A DNA stretch of 64,000 nucleotides, from contig NC_073695.1 of the NCBI RefSeq assembly GCF_029784165.1, positions 204,363,136 through 204,427,135 of the forward strand. The letters are read 5' to 3'. Of the stretch, positions 1-11,422 are shown piece after piece; position 1 is the stretch's first letter; every line of letters begins with the position of its first letter. The stretch is from Wyeomyia smithii (lineage: Eukaryota; Arthropoda; Insecta; Diptera; Culicidae). A program made the position numbers and the translations under genes. The notes below the pieces were generated by a model. It searched no databases, had not been told where the DNA came from, and worked only from the letters and a program-made list of their open reading frames with translations.

Positions 1-540
1 ACGTCGTTCTATTGTATTAGGAATATTAAATGTTCATGCTTCGATATCGGCCACATAATTTGGAATGGGAGAATCATAAATATGCGCATTTAAAAGCGTC
101 TATTTCGTCCAGTTTTACGTTTGGGTTTCTATCATTTTATGGCTGATTTTGGTATGAATTTACTCTTTAAATTTCCAGAAAAAAAAATTTAAGGTTGGTA
201 GATACACAGGTTCTTCGAAAAAGCACTTTTGACGCCAGACTGCATATTTTTGGACCTCAAAAACTTTAGATTGAGCTTGACTGATTATGCATATCGTAGT
301 TGCTCCTCGTGAAAGTACCTCGTGAATGAACCACGTTAATTTATTTTATTTTTCTTATGTACAACAATTCAAAAGCTTTTGCTTTGTGTAGATCCTAACA
401 ACATTCTAACGGCCGATTAGAAAAGAAAGTGTTAAAATTTTTGCTGTCGGAATCCGAGTTTACCTCTGCATCTCCAACGATTGTGACGGAAAGGAAGAGG
501 TATGTTAGAGTCGGGCGTCGATATTTGAAAAAAAAAACAT
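1..540. other. AT-rich intronic DNA, no gene seen
   Basis: Only short, AT-biased open frames are present. Nothing here resembles a known protein or RNA. It probably lies inside frizzled intron 1, because the gene at 25.8-26.5 kb is transcribed toward this end. Confidence 0.5.
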
Positions 541-637
541 TTGGGGCCCCAAACAATCCTAAAGATATCGGAGGTCGATTGGTTTTACCTCCGCTTGGTG
601 CATTGCATTTCAAAATTGTATGAAAATTTGTGTGGTA
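541..637. repeat. Diverged fragment of the hAT-like foldback family
   Basis: The stretch carries the blocks 'CCCCAAACAATCCT', 'GGTCGATTGGTTTTA' and 'GCATTGCATTTCAAA' in the same order as the arms of the foldback elements at 42,571-43,453 and 62,480-63,390. No terminal 'TAGGGTGGGG' or TSD is seen here, so this is an internal fragment. Confidence 0.6.
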
Positions 638-3253
638 AAACTCATTTTTTTCGTAGTCTGCTTTAATAATGAACTACAGCAAGTTAAAGTGGGGGCGGTA
701 CTATAGTCTTGAGCACAGAAATTCAAAGGATTTACCCGGTTGTCTGATTTTCATTTGTTTCAATTTTTGGAGCATGATTTATCAGAGTAGCAGCTTCGAC
801 AACTTCGAAAATCCCAAAAATTCGGCTGATTCATCAATCAAATCTAAAAACTAGTTTTTTTTTTTACGATGGGCTTTTCGTTCGTTGCCAGCCAAAAAAA
901 AGTGGAAAACGATTGATAATGTTCAATTTGCATTTGAATTTAAATCTGCGATATTGTTAGTGATTAAATATTTGAAAAAGAGTTAGTTGCAGATAAAGTG
1001 TTCAACCGGTTTAATCTTTCACACTGATAGATCTTCACTAAAGATTCGACGCCGGATCGTTTAAATCCTACAGTGAAAACCGCATAGTACATTCAAGTAC
1101 TTTGACTTTCAACAACTTTTTTCCAAGAGCAAAAAAAATCCGTATCTCCAGTGAAGCAAACGAAAACTATCTTCAAAGTCGATGAAACTAGAATTATCAT
1201 GGGAAGCATACCGCACCTTTCACAGGAATCCAGCTTCTGAACAAGCAATATTCGTGAAGATCACCGCGCACTGGAAGCAGGCGAAAACTCAGAACTTGCT
1301 TGGGTGGGAGTGTTTTTTTCTGCTATCTTGCCTCCTCCTCACGTTAACGGTTTGTGGTGCTTACGCTCGGTTCTTGAAGCGAAAGTTTTTCAATTACATC
1401 TCAACATGAACGTTACTGCTGCTGATCGTAACAGAGCAGTTGAGTGAAAAAATGCTGGCAGAACTGTAATGCCAACTGGCTTTCTCTCTCCCTCTCCTCT
1501 GACGGTATGCAAATGGGCTCTGTTTGGGAATGGCGACTATCGCTTTGTGCAGGATGGGCTAAACGTGCTATCCGAAGCGGAAAACAGCTCCTGTCTGCCA
1601 GTCGCTAGTTATTTGTTAAGGCAGCCCCGAGATAAGCCCTTTACCGGGATGGTTTGTCACCGAATGCTGTCAACGTGGAAAATATGTATCGTGCTGAATC
1701 AGATAACAACACATGCGACAACAAGTGGTGCTCGTTTCTGGTAGTTTTGTTCCCTAACAAGGTACAGCCGAGGGAAAATGCTGCGATAAAATTCCGGTAG
1801 TTATGTTAATACTTCTTTATGCGAATGAGAGATTCTTTCTGGTGTGCTTTACCGAAATACTTACGCTAACTTTTTTTAATACTCGAAGTCATTCCTTCCA
1901 CAAGTAGATCGATGTTCTGCTCCACGACAAACTTTTTGCATGAATCATTAATAAGTGTTTTAACTAAATGTAAATTTTTTTTTCGCCAAGCTGCACAATT
2001 TTTCTTCCCTTCAAAGGACGTCGTAAACTGAAAATGCCATCACCCGTTTCGAAGTGCTTCGACGACCCATCGCAACGGTTACGCCATTTCCAGCTACACA
2101 AACAAAGAGGTGTACTGCTTTTTCAACCTAGAACGGAAAAACCCCCGTCACCCCACCCGACCGGACGCCTGCCCTACCTTGCACGGCAATACCACCCAAC
2201 TGCGAGTCCTTGTATCTCCATTTTTCATTATCGTAGTTCCTGTCCTTTTCGGCGGAATGTCATCAGCCTAATTTTCATTACGTGCCGTTGACACAGTTTT
2301 CCGCGGCGGAGCAGGAATAACGCTAAGTGACTTGGGTTGGGTCGGCATGGCACCCACAGCAGCAGAAGCCAGCCCGCATACCTGAGTGGGCAAAAAGTTT
2401 CTTTTTTCTTCGAACAAAAATGAAACAACCGAAGCGGAAAGAAAAGTCGTTTTTCCGTTTGTCTTCGGCTCTAACGAACACTCCTACGAACGATCCTTTG
2501 TGCTCTAACGCTGTTTGGTGTAGGTTTTCTTTTTTTGTTGCTAGCAGGGAAAGCGAAGAATTTTATGTGTGCTGTTCCGAGAAGTACGGTGCTACCGCAA
2601 CCCGCACAAAGGGCGTTGATTTTTCGTGGGTAACGCGAACATTGCGGAGGGAAAAAAAGAATATGGCTAACGTCTTTTCTCCTATTTCCACCGAAATGGA
2701 TTCTCACGTCTAGCATGTCTAGCTGTTCCTTTTATTGCTTCCGACTTTTTATTGAGAAAAACTGCTGGCAAGGTTATTCTTTTATTCAAGAAAGAGATAT
2801 TATTGCTCTAGTTTCTGGCGAAGAATGATTTGTTGGGCTGGAAGTTGTATTCGTAGAGAGCTCATCGAAACGTGAAACATCGGTCTTGTTATCCGAAATT
2901 GAGTTGATCAATAGAAAAAAGTTCGCTTGTGTTTTTTTTCTGTTTGGAAAAAGTTTTTACACTGCTGCGAATATGTGAAAAGTTTGTTTGGTATGTCTTG
3001 ACGAAACAGCCCACCCATGTGCTGCGATTACTGTTCCTTGAAGCAAAGTTTAGATCCAATAACTTGATCGGTTGTTGAATACAAAGTTTGGAAGATTCAA
3101 TAAAACCTCACTCAGACATTGATTTTTCATACAAAATCTCTCTTGCGTTTGTTTCTTTAGAATCAACTTTCTGAATGTGTCATCTCGCTGAAGTGTCAGA
3201 TACCTACTTTTGTTTCTGTATCCTTTCCCTGACTGCCCTGGAGAACACATACG
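638..3253. other. No recognised gene; scattered short open frames
   Basis: Several open frames of 60-130 codons occur, the longest at 2,327-2,713 (+), with an antisense frame across the same bases. None has a recognisable domain. Base composition around 2,000-2,700 is less AT-rich than the flanks, which makes chance open frames likelier on both strands. I see no splice-framed exon. Confidence 0.4.
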
Positions 3254-3475
3254 ATTCGCATAGATTCTCTAGGATTCCTCACATTGGATTCGTGAGCGTC
3301 CTTGAAAAGGATTCCTGAAAAAAGAATCCTCAGGAATGCCCTGTATATGGCTCTAGGATTCTTGAATAAGAATCCTGAGTGGGAATCCTCTGGATCGTGT
3401 TTGAGATTCCTTTCACGATTCCGTCACCGCGGTTAAGGTATCCTGGGGATTGTTACTCAGGATTCTCTGCGTGTA
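3254..3475. repeat. Cluster of GGATTC/GAATCC motifs
   Basis: About eleven copies of GATTC or its complement GAATC, mostly as AGGATTC or GAATCCT, lie within about 220 bp in both orientations. This density suggests subterminal repeats of a small DNA transposon, or a degenerate satellite. I could not define TIRs or a TSD. Confidence 0.45.
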
Positions 3476-5141
3476 AGTAAGGGTATTTTGTGTCAAAATG
3501 ATTTAGCCTATTGTTTGCACCACATTATTATTTGTGTATTTAGGTGTCTGTAATTCGATGAAGCATATTAATAATACTAAATCGTTAACAAGGGAAACCA
3601 AAGCAATTTCTGTCTTTTTTGAAAAATTTCTTCATCAATAAGCATACAACGCAATTCTTAAGAAGGAAGGTGAAATTCCAACCTAGATTCCCCAGTGCAT
3701 ATATCAAGATTTTTTTTGCACCAAATGTTGAAAAAGGCATCTTCTTGTTGGACATCTGATTTGGCCCTCATTTCCATGTACAATTTTGTTTATTGGTCCA
3801 AAAAAATCATCTGTGCAAAATTTCAGCTCAATCGGACATGGCTTAGGAGTGCCTCAAACCGCTCAAAGTTGTAATTTTCGACCCTCGAAAATCTACCAAG
3901 CGGGGAGTATGGGAAATTGTCTTAAAATTGCCAAATGTCTTAAAAATGCATGAAACGTCGAGATTTGGTGTTATCTCGAAGAAAAAAAAATTTACCAAAA
4001 ATCGACTTGGACGTTTTCAAGGCAACCGAAGGTTTAATATGGAATATTTTAGAACTGGCTTCTAACATGACTAACAAATCGTTCCAAACCAGATGTGAAT
4101 TATTTGTATGTTCATTGGGTATCTCAAACTTGATTTTCATAAGGGTGATTCACTCATGTGTTACTAGGGTGGTTCCACAAACAATTTAAATGAAATTTAT
4201 TGTTATTAAATAGGAAAGAGTAATCATAGTAGAAAACTTATGTCATTAACGTTGCAACCCCCTCCCCGCGAAAAGGAGAGGATCATGTGAAGACAAATTT
4301 TTATTGTATCTTAATAGCTTACATAGTTGATATTACATTGAACAGATATCAAATAAATTAATCTGACGTCGAGATGAACCTATTTTAGTATTGTAGGGAA
4401 ATTGAGGCCAAATCGACATGTTGCTGACATTTTACGTAGATCAGACACCTACCAATCAATTTTTGAGTCTTTTTTACACAATATAAGATATAATTTGACT
4501 TTCACTTTTAGATATTAGCGCATTACCATTAATGCTCAGACACACTCGATACTATTTTGCTTTGTGAATTGTACTAAAACCATGCCAAAACCGGTTTCGT
4601 AGAATCACCGTTATGAGCTCAGTTTTTGTCCGATTTAGGATCTGTTTTTTAAAAAGATGGGTAAGAAGATGCTAATAAGTGGACAAACTCTTAGAATTTT
4701 ATATTTGGTTTTGAAACAAAATGGCGTCGAAAAACATTGATATTACCCTCAAGTTGAAATATTTTCAAACTCGGGAGAATTTATTTTCGCATCAAACTTC
4801 ATCAAAAAATCCTACCAAGAAAGCAAGGCAAAAAAATTGTTGCAAAAAAAATTGCAGTTTTCATTACTTTGGACCACATCCCCATGAAAAATTGTTTCTC
4901 GTATAGAATTAAGAAGTTGGTTTTCGGGACACTTGTACGATTCTGTGAATCTTATAAGACCTTCATGCGATTAGTAGCTCTAAAGGTGATGAACAACTCT
5001 TTTTATCACAACAATGTGTTTATTCGACAAAAATTATTCAGTTTTAACGTTTGTCTCTTAACACCATAGCTTCAACGCTCTGTGCGCCATTTTAAACGAA
5101 ATTGAGGATGCAAAAGCAAACAATGCTGGCATAAAGAGGTA
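3476..5141. other. AT-rich repeat-like DNA without a gene
   Basis: No coding region is recognised. The text around 3,670-3,920 and the block 'CTAGGGTGGTTCCACA' at 4,163-4,179 look like mosquito interspersed-repeat sequence, but I could not delimit an element. Confidence 0.35.
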
Positions 5142-5782
5142 AGACAGTGAGAGAGAGCGAGAGAGCGAAAGAGAGAGTGAGTGAGTGTGAGAGAGTGAAA
5201 GAGAGAGTGAGAGAGAGAGGAGAGAGAGAGGAAAGAAAGGAGAGAGATAGAGAGCGAAAGAGAGAGAAGAGAGAGAAGAGAGAGAAGAGAGAGAGGAGAG
5301 AGAGAGAGAGGAGAAAGTGAGGAGAGAATGTGTAAGGGAGCAAAAGAGGAAGAGCGAAAGAGATAGAGAAGAGAAAAGGAGAGAAAGAGGAGAGAGAGAG
5401 GAGAGAGAGAAGAAAGAGAAAAGAGAGAAGAGAGAGAAAAGAGAGAGAGAATCGAGAGAGAGAATCGAGAGAGAGAATCGAGAGAGAGAGGAGAGAGAGA
5501 GGCGAGAGAGAGGAGAGAGAGAGGAGAGAGAGAGGAGAGAGAGAGGAGAGAAAGAGAAGAGAGAGAAGCGATGGAGGAGAGATAGAGGAGAGAGAAATGA
5601 GAGAAGGAGCAGAGAGAAGAGAGAAAGAAGAAAGAGAGAAGATAACGAGAGAAAGGAGAGAGAAAGAGAGAGAGGAGAGAGGAGAGCGAGAGAGAGAGAG
5701 AGGAAAGAGAGGAGAGATAGAGAGAAAAGAAATGAGAGAGAGGAGAAAAAGGAGAGAGCGAGAGAGAGAGGAGAGAGAGATC
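5142..5782 (+). repeat. GA-rich microsatellite (GAGA tract)
   Basis: About 640 bp are almost purely purine on the plus strand, made of GAGAGA blocks with sporadic C, T and AA interruptions. Long open frames on both strands here (Arg/Glu-rich on plus, Ser/Leu-rich on minus) are by-products of the repeat, not genes. The tract could bind GAGA-factor-type proteins or form a triplex. That role is inference. Confidence 0.95.
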
Positions 5783-6160
5783 ATGCGCCTAAATGTCAAA
5801 AATTTTACCGACGAAAGTTTATTTTTATTGCCAATATGTCTTTAGTAATTGAACTTTTCTATTGAAACAATACACGTTTTACTAAACAAATATCAACAAA
5901 GAGGGACAAAAGCCTATGTTAGCATTGAATGATGTTTGACTTATACTTTAACATAGGTTCTGTCTGCGGATATTTTCGGTTTTTGTAGTTACCTTTTAGT
6001 TAATAAGTGCGTTATTTTGATTTTGTTTAACTCAAGAAATAAAAATTCTTTCTTTCTTTGGTGAAATAGTCAAATAACATTGTAGAACGTTGAAAAAGTA
6101 TAAAAATCACTATAGAAAGTAACATTAATAATATATTTCAAGAGAAAATCCATAAAAGTA
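5783..6160. other. AT-rich spacer, nothing recognised
   Basis: Short AT-rich sequence between the GA tract and a MITE. No coding or RNA signal was seen. Confidence 0.5.
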
Positions 6161-6162
6161 CA

Positions 6163-6354
6163 TCAGGTTTTTTTACGCGGAGTTACGTACCTCGTAAAAA
6201 AAATCGATGTACAAAAAACCGCGTCAATTCAAAAATCCGCGTAAAAACGCTGTACCCAAAAAAATCCGCGTGAAAACCGCGTTAATTCAAAAATCCGCGA
6301 AAAAAACCTTGGTAAGAAAATCCACGTATAAAAAATCGCATAAAAAAACCTGAT
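6163..6354. mobile_element. MITE with repeated CCGCGT blocks (copy 1)
   Basis: The ends are inverted: 'TCAGGTTTTTTTACGCG' on the left and its near complement around 6,335-6,354 on the right. The inside is a string of variants of 'AAAAATCCGCGTAAAA' and 'CCGCGTCAATTCAAAAA' in both orientations. A related element lies at 40,307-40,603. No transposase is encoded. The TSD is not clear. Confidence 0.6.
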
Positions 6355-7640
6355 TGCATGGCGGGAATGTTTTCGGCAATGTTAGTTCAGGGTCAGATTT
6401 CGTGAAACGGATTACTAATTTTTTTTTCTTTCAAATATGGCTGATACAAATTTCGAATTCATTTTATGTCCGAGGTTATCAAAGTTAGCAGAGGGGGTGG
6501 CAAAAAATAAATAACACCGAGACGAAAAAAAAGAAAATTCTTTGATCAAAGTTTGTGTGCAAGTTATGACGTTTGTAACTTGCACTCGAATAAATGTTGA
6601 AAAATAACACTTTATTATTATTATTTTTTATTTCGCTGGCCTTTCGACGACACTCTCGCTGTCACCTGACTTGTTTGTTGCTAAATTGAGCATTTATGCT
6701 GTCGGAAAACCAATTAAATGAGCAAAACGGTTTGAGCTTTCATTTCTTCCCCTTCCAATATTCAAGATTTTTGAAGGTTGGGGGATGACATAAAATGAAA
6801 ATAAAATTTGTAACGGCCTAAACATTAAAATCCTGAAAGTGTCACCCGAGAACTTCAGTCTCCAATTTTTATTGAATTTAAGTAGGTTTTCAAGTTGTTA
6901 TTGTCATTTGAACTTAAGGTCAATATTTCCTAAAATAGACATATCTTTAAAAATATTGCGTCGAATTTGATGAAATTTTCACAGCAGGTGCATCCTGAGT
7001 TGCAGATCATAAATATATTTTTTGTGGAGTAACAAATATTTTTCAATAGTAACTATTGAAAACAATATGTTCGAAAATGATGTTCTGGGACTCTGAAAAA
7101 TCTGAAAAAATCACAAGTAATTTTTTAATAAATTTCAAAACTTTCCTGAAAGATTCGAGTTGGTGTTATTTTTCGTTCGAAAGACGAGGTTTCAAAATTG
7201 GTGCCGCAACGCATTTCCAAGCGAAAAACATATTTAAACCCAGCTTTTTCAGTTCACATTCCAAAAAGTGCACCATAATGACTAAAGTTAATAGCATGGG
7301 TTATCTCATTGATGCGTTCTGTACGGTTCACCCCAAACTAAATTGAGCATTGCTTTTCAGTAAAGTGTGTAGGTAGACTTGCGAGGTGTTGATGACATAA
7401 AGTATATAATCGGTTCGGTCTTAGTCATTTATATGTCGGTGGATAGATAAAATGTTTAACAATTGTTTAATATAATGTTTAACATTGTTGCTTTACTGCT
7501 TAATGGTGAATAAAAAAGTGAAAAATTCCAAGGTCAAGCTTTCCCATACGTTTTCCTCGTTATTCCCTTGCTTCCCGAGCACGGATAACAATAACATGAC
7601 GGAATAAGTTCCACTGCCTACACATTCTGACTTTACAAAG
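6355..7640. other. Repeat-like AT-rich DNA, no gene
   Basis: Blocks at 6,396-6,420 ('AGGGTCAGATTTCGTGAAAC') and 6,960-7,010 recur in inverted orientation around 10,230-10,290 and 10,690-10,715, so this is probably a decayed interspersed repeat. The short open frame at 7,056-7,346 (+) has no recognisable domain. Confidence 0.4.
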
Positions 7641-8400
7641 TGTTTTGTTTCGTTTCTCTTTCTCTAACCTGCGTGGCCACGTCCTCATGGGAAAAATCTA
7701 CGCTGAACTCGATACAAAAGACTACGTGTAGAAAATTCAGCTTCAGTGTAGTTTATTACACAATAGCGAAAGAGTATAATTGTTAGAGGTATGCGACATT
7801 TGGAAACGAGAGCTGCATACGAGTCAACTTCCAGGCACTGCCGAACATGTTACCTTTATTTTACATATGGAAGCAACAGTTACCATCGTACGCTGCAGGA
7901 TATTTTGCTGGCACAGCGGAGAGCAAATTTTATTATGCGTGGCCAAGAAAATTATTCAAGGCTACCGGGCGGTGGTGCGATCATCAGCGTTCTGTAGCAC
8001 GCATTTCGAGCTGAAAATTATGAAATCGGTTCGGTTTTATTTTGCATACGGTAGTAACAGGCGCCATCGTACGCTGCAGGATATTATCAGGGCACAGCGG
8101 AAAGCAAATTTAATTATGCGCGACCATACAAAATGTTCATTGCTACCGGTGGTGTGGCAATCATCAGCGTTCTGTATTACACATATCGAGCTGCAGATCA
8201 CGGAATCGGTTCTTCTCAGAAATATAAAAGCTTGAAGATGAGAGTTATGAGAATTTTCACGATTCTAGTAGTAATTGTTCATATATTTCTCAATAATTGT
8301 GAAATGTTCATCTATTTCTCAATATTCATTTTTACAATAAACAACTAGGGAGCACCAAAGATAAACGGTAGTGTTGCCTATGAACAGTTTATCACAGCAA
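7641..8400 (+). repeat. Dispersed repeat with possible histone-H4-like traces, copy 1
   Basis: This 760-bp unit recurs 963 bp downstream, where copy 2 is interrupted. Inside copy 1, a subunit of about 180 bp is itself tandemly repeated (about 7,850-8,029 and 8,030-8,210). Each subunit holds 'CCATCGTACGCTGCAGGATA' and, further on, 'GGTGGTG..ATCATCAGCG', in the order and spacing expected around H4 residues 17-49 (RHRK...RGGVKRISGL), although the frame is broken. Near the end lies 'CGGTTCTTCTCAGAAA', resembling a histone mRNA 3' stem-loop. The histone origin is a hypothesis. The repeat itself is directly visible. The unit begins TG and ends CA, so an LTR- or TRIM-like origin is an alternative. 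Confidence 0.55.
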
Positions 8401-8603
8401 GATATAACCGTCATATCAAGAATTTTCACTGTTAAATTGAGTGATTTTTCGGTTCATTGGTTTCTTTGTGCTCACTCGAACACCGTTATCAGTCAAATAT
8501 TATTAACGCAAACTAGTTAGTCTAAGAACCAGAGTGATTTTCGAATTGGTAAAGCAAAAATTTTCTTTTGGTGCTTATGAAAATCACTCAGTAGTATCGA
8601 AGG
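8401..8603. other. Spacer between the two repeat copies
   Basis: About 200 bp separate the copies. A short inverted pair ('GAGTGATTTTCG' near 8,531 and 'GAAAATCACTCAG' near 8,579) lies inside. No gene is seen. Confidence 0.4.
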
Positions 8604-8921
8604 TGTTTTGTTTTGTTTGCCTTTCTCTAAGCTGCGTGGCCACGCCCTAATGGGAAAAATCTACGGTGAACTCGATACAAAAGACTGCGTGTAGAAAATT
8701 CAGCTTCAGTCTAGTTTGTCACACAATAGCGAGTGGAGTATAGCTGTTAGAGATACGCGACATTGAGAAACGAGAGCTGCATACGAGTCAATGTCCAGGC
8801 ACTGCGGAACATGTTACCTTTATTTTGCATACGGCAGCAACAGTCACCATCGTACGCTACAGAATATTGGCACTGCTACTGGAACGCACAGCGGAGAGCA
8901 AAATATCCAATGCTACCGGTG
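8604..8921 (+). repeat. Dispersed repeat copy 2, left part
   Basis: It matches 7,641 onward closely, sharing 'GCGTGGCCACG', 'CGATACAAAAGACT' and 'GAGAGCTGCATACGAGTCAA'. The match stops at 8,921 and resumes at 9,904, which indicates an insertion between these points. Confidence 0.75.
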
Positions 8922-9903
8922 CACAGCAGTGGTCTGGAACTGCATATAGTCGGAAAAAAGTCAATTTTTCAAATTAATTCATCGAGCAAGCCCTCTTCGG
9001 GAATCATTTCTACAGGGTTTAAGCTAGTGAAGAATCACCAGAAAGCTCGGATTATTAATGTTGTCATACATTTAACTTAGTTGAGAAAGTAGGCTTCTTG
9101 CCACTTATTTATTTTCACGTTGTTTACCCAAGTGATTTATTACAGAATGCAGAAGTAGTAATGAATGTTACATTAGTGTCGAATTGATTATATGGCCTTA
9201 CTCAAGCGTTATAACAACTTCAGATATCTTTTTTAGAATTGTTTCGTGCAAATAAGCCCTCCACAAAATAAATACAATAAAATACTTGGCACTCCAACTT
9301 TATGAAGAGTTTTAAATGATATCCCCGCCGTTACCCGCGCTCATTCAAAAACTAAAATGTTCCCTCGTGTTCATAAGGACAGGAACTACAAAGTTTTCTG
9401 GGCAATTTTCGCCGAAACGTTCATAATATCAAAAACAAAAACGAGCGTGTTAGCTTAGAGCGCAACTCATAAAATTAAAATTCTAACTACCCAAATATCA
9501 AAAGCCGTTATGCATACCTTAACTTTGTTTGATATATCTGTATGGTGAAATTCGAGATTTTTCGGGGTTTTCTTCTTCGACATACTAAAAGTAGCTGTAA
9601 ATAATGTTTTTTTTTAAATTAATTGCTAAATTTCCCAAAATCACGTACTAACTTCATATCCAAGGAAGAGTTTCTCAAAACACTATTCTCTGCAAAGTTC
9701 CCTTAGACATCATTCCTCTATTTTGCTTTCTCGAGGAGTTAGCGACAGCACCACCCTAGCGGTGAAAACTTGAACGACATAGTCATTGCCAAAAGTTATC
9801 CAATAATTTCAGGATTAACATTCGAGAAGACATCGTTCATCCAGGAGGCAACCCTTAGTAGTTATTAATTTCACCCTGATTTCCGTCTTTTTCGACCACT
9901 GTG
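8922..9903. mobile_element. Candidate hAT-like insertion inside repeat copy 2
   Basis: This 982-bp stretch interrupts the repeat. Near its left end is 'CAGTGGTCTGGAA', and its right end has 'TTCGACCACTG', an imperfect inverted pair starting CAGTGGTC. 'CGGTG' flanks both sides (8,917-8,921 and 9,904-9,908), possibly the remnant of a longer TSD. No transposase is visible. The end assignments are tentative. Confidence 0.4.
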
Positions 9904-10132
9904 CGGTGGTGGTGCGATCATCAGCGTACTGTAGCACGAATTTCTAACTGAAGATTATGGAATCGGTTCTTTTCAGAACTATGCTATGCTATGCTTATGC
10001 TTATAGAAGAGTTATAAGAATTTTCGCAACTACTACTAGTGTAAAATTTTCATGTATTCATGCATCGTTAGTTTTACAATAACGACCATCATATATAAAC
10101 GGTAAAGTTGCCTATGAACAGTTTATCGCAGC
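9904..10132 (+). repeat. Dispersed repeat copy 2, right part with histone-type stem-loop
   Basis: It matches 8,150-8,400, including 'GGTAAAGTTGCCTATGAACA' versus 'GGTAGTGTTGCCTATGAACA'. At about 9,966-9,981 it carries 'GGTTCTTTTCAGAACT', a six-pair stem with a TTTC loop that fits the consensus shape of replication-dependent histone mRNA 3' ends. The host copy is not an intact gene. Confidence 0.65.
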
Positions 10133-10137
10133 ATATA

Positions 10138-10215
10138 ATATATACATTTAGTCCTACGTCACCATTTCATAAAACCCCTTGGGCTGTATACCTTGTAGTA
10201 TTTTCTATAAAAAAT
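10138..10215. repeat. Terminal fragment of the GTCCCACGTCA element family
   Basis: The sequence 'TTTAGTCCTACGTCACC' followed by 'GGGCTGTATACCTTGTAGTA' matches the left TIR of the 3.4-kb element at 31,344. Only this terminus is recognisable here. Confidence 0.65.
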
Positions 10216-10321
10216 ATGTTCATAAACTACAACTCAAGATGCATCTGCTGTGAAAATTTAATCAAATTCGATGCAATATTTCTAAAGATATGTCTACCTA
10301 AAAAACTATTGACCTATATTT

Positions 10322-10570
10322 GGTCGGCGTGCGACCAGACCGAACCAAGCGCCAAAAACTTTATTTCGAGTAATCGGCGATCAAAGTTTAACCACCCTGT
10401 ATGTTTCCTGCAAACTGCTGCAAAGAAATTTTGTTATAATACCATTATAAAATGTTCAAATGATTTCGTTTTATCATGAAAGATAGATTATCAAATTTAA
10501 CATCCACTGGTGTTAAAAACTCAATTTTTGAAAAATCGGCGCTTGGTTCGGTCTGGTCGTACGCCTACCA
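10322..10570. mobile_element. Short MITE with 33-bp TIRs
   Basis: The left arm (10,322-10,354) and right arm (10,538-10,570) are complementary at about 30 of 33 positions, with the shared core 'ACCAGACCGAACCAAGCGCC'. Total length is 249 bp with no coding capacity. A TSD could not be fixed. Confidence 0.75.
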
Positions 10571-11419
10571 TTTCAAATGACAATCACAACTTGAAAAACT
10601 ACTCAAATTCAATAAAAATTGGAAAATCAACTTTCTGACTGAAACTTTTGAAGTTTTTAATACTTATTTGAAAAAGATAAATATCGCGATTTTCAGTGAT
10701 CCGTTTTACGAATTCTGACCCTTCATAGAAAATGTGCTTCAACTTCAAATAAATTCACGAATAGTTTAAGCGGGTTCACGACAGAGAGCAGAATTACAAA
10801 AACCAAATGCATGGAAGGGGAATAATGTAGATACTAAGACGCCCAAATCGAAGCGGTTTCTAGTGAGTTGAACGCTGCGTTTGATTGCGTCGATCATGTC
10901 ATCGTGCTCGTGAAAATGAAAAAGCCTAGATTTTACCTGCTTCCGTACAATTGCTTAGATCCTTTTTATAAAACCGAACGCTCTACGTAAATATTTGATC
11001 ACAGCGCTCTACTCATTTTTCGAGCCTATCAGCCGTTCCGCAAGGTAGTAATCTAGAACCACTGCTATTTGTTGTACATATATAACGCACCTTTAATATT
11101 ACCTGACAATTTCCGTATGTATTTTGCAAACGATGTCAGGTTGTTTAAGATAATATGAAACACCGCAGACTGTCTCGAACTCCAGCTCCAAGAGTTCCAC
11201 AGGCGTTACAAGCAAAAAAAAATATATTTTTATAGCAAAAAAAAAAAATGTTTATTTAACATGCCGTAACGGTGAACAAAATTTGAAATTAACATATACA
11301 ACTCATTTTCAACCTATTGTGTCACCTACGTGTTCTTTTTGTGTTCAAACACGCTTGAGTAATTCTTACGCCTATGTGCTAGCAGGTAGTTTAAATGTGA
11401 AGCCCATAAATCTATGCAA
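10571..11419. other. No gene recognised
   Basis: AT-rich DNA with a block near 10,690-10,715 that is the inverse of 6,396-6,420. No coding similarity was seen. Confidence 0.4.
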
Positions 11420-11422
11420 TTA

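Noticed and set aside
2327..2716. Possible gene in overlapping frames on both strands
   Set aside because: No domain, no splice or start context, and similar openness on both strands suggests chance in a less AT-rich patch.
5092..5865. Long open frames (235, 182 and 82 codons) over the GA tract
   Set aside because: They translate the GA repeat into Arg/Glu or Ser/Leu runs on opposite strands. The composition is forced by the microsatellite.
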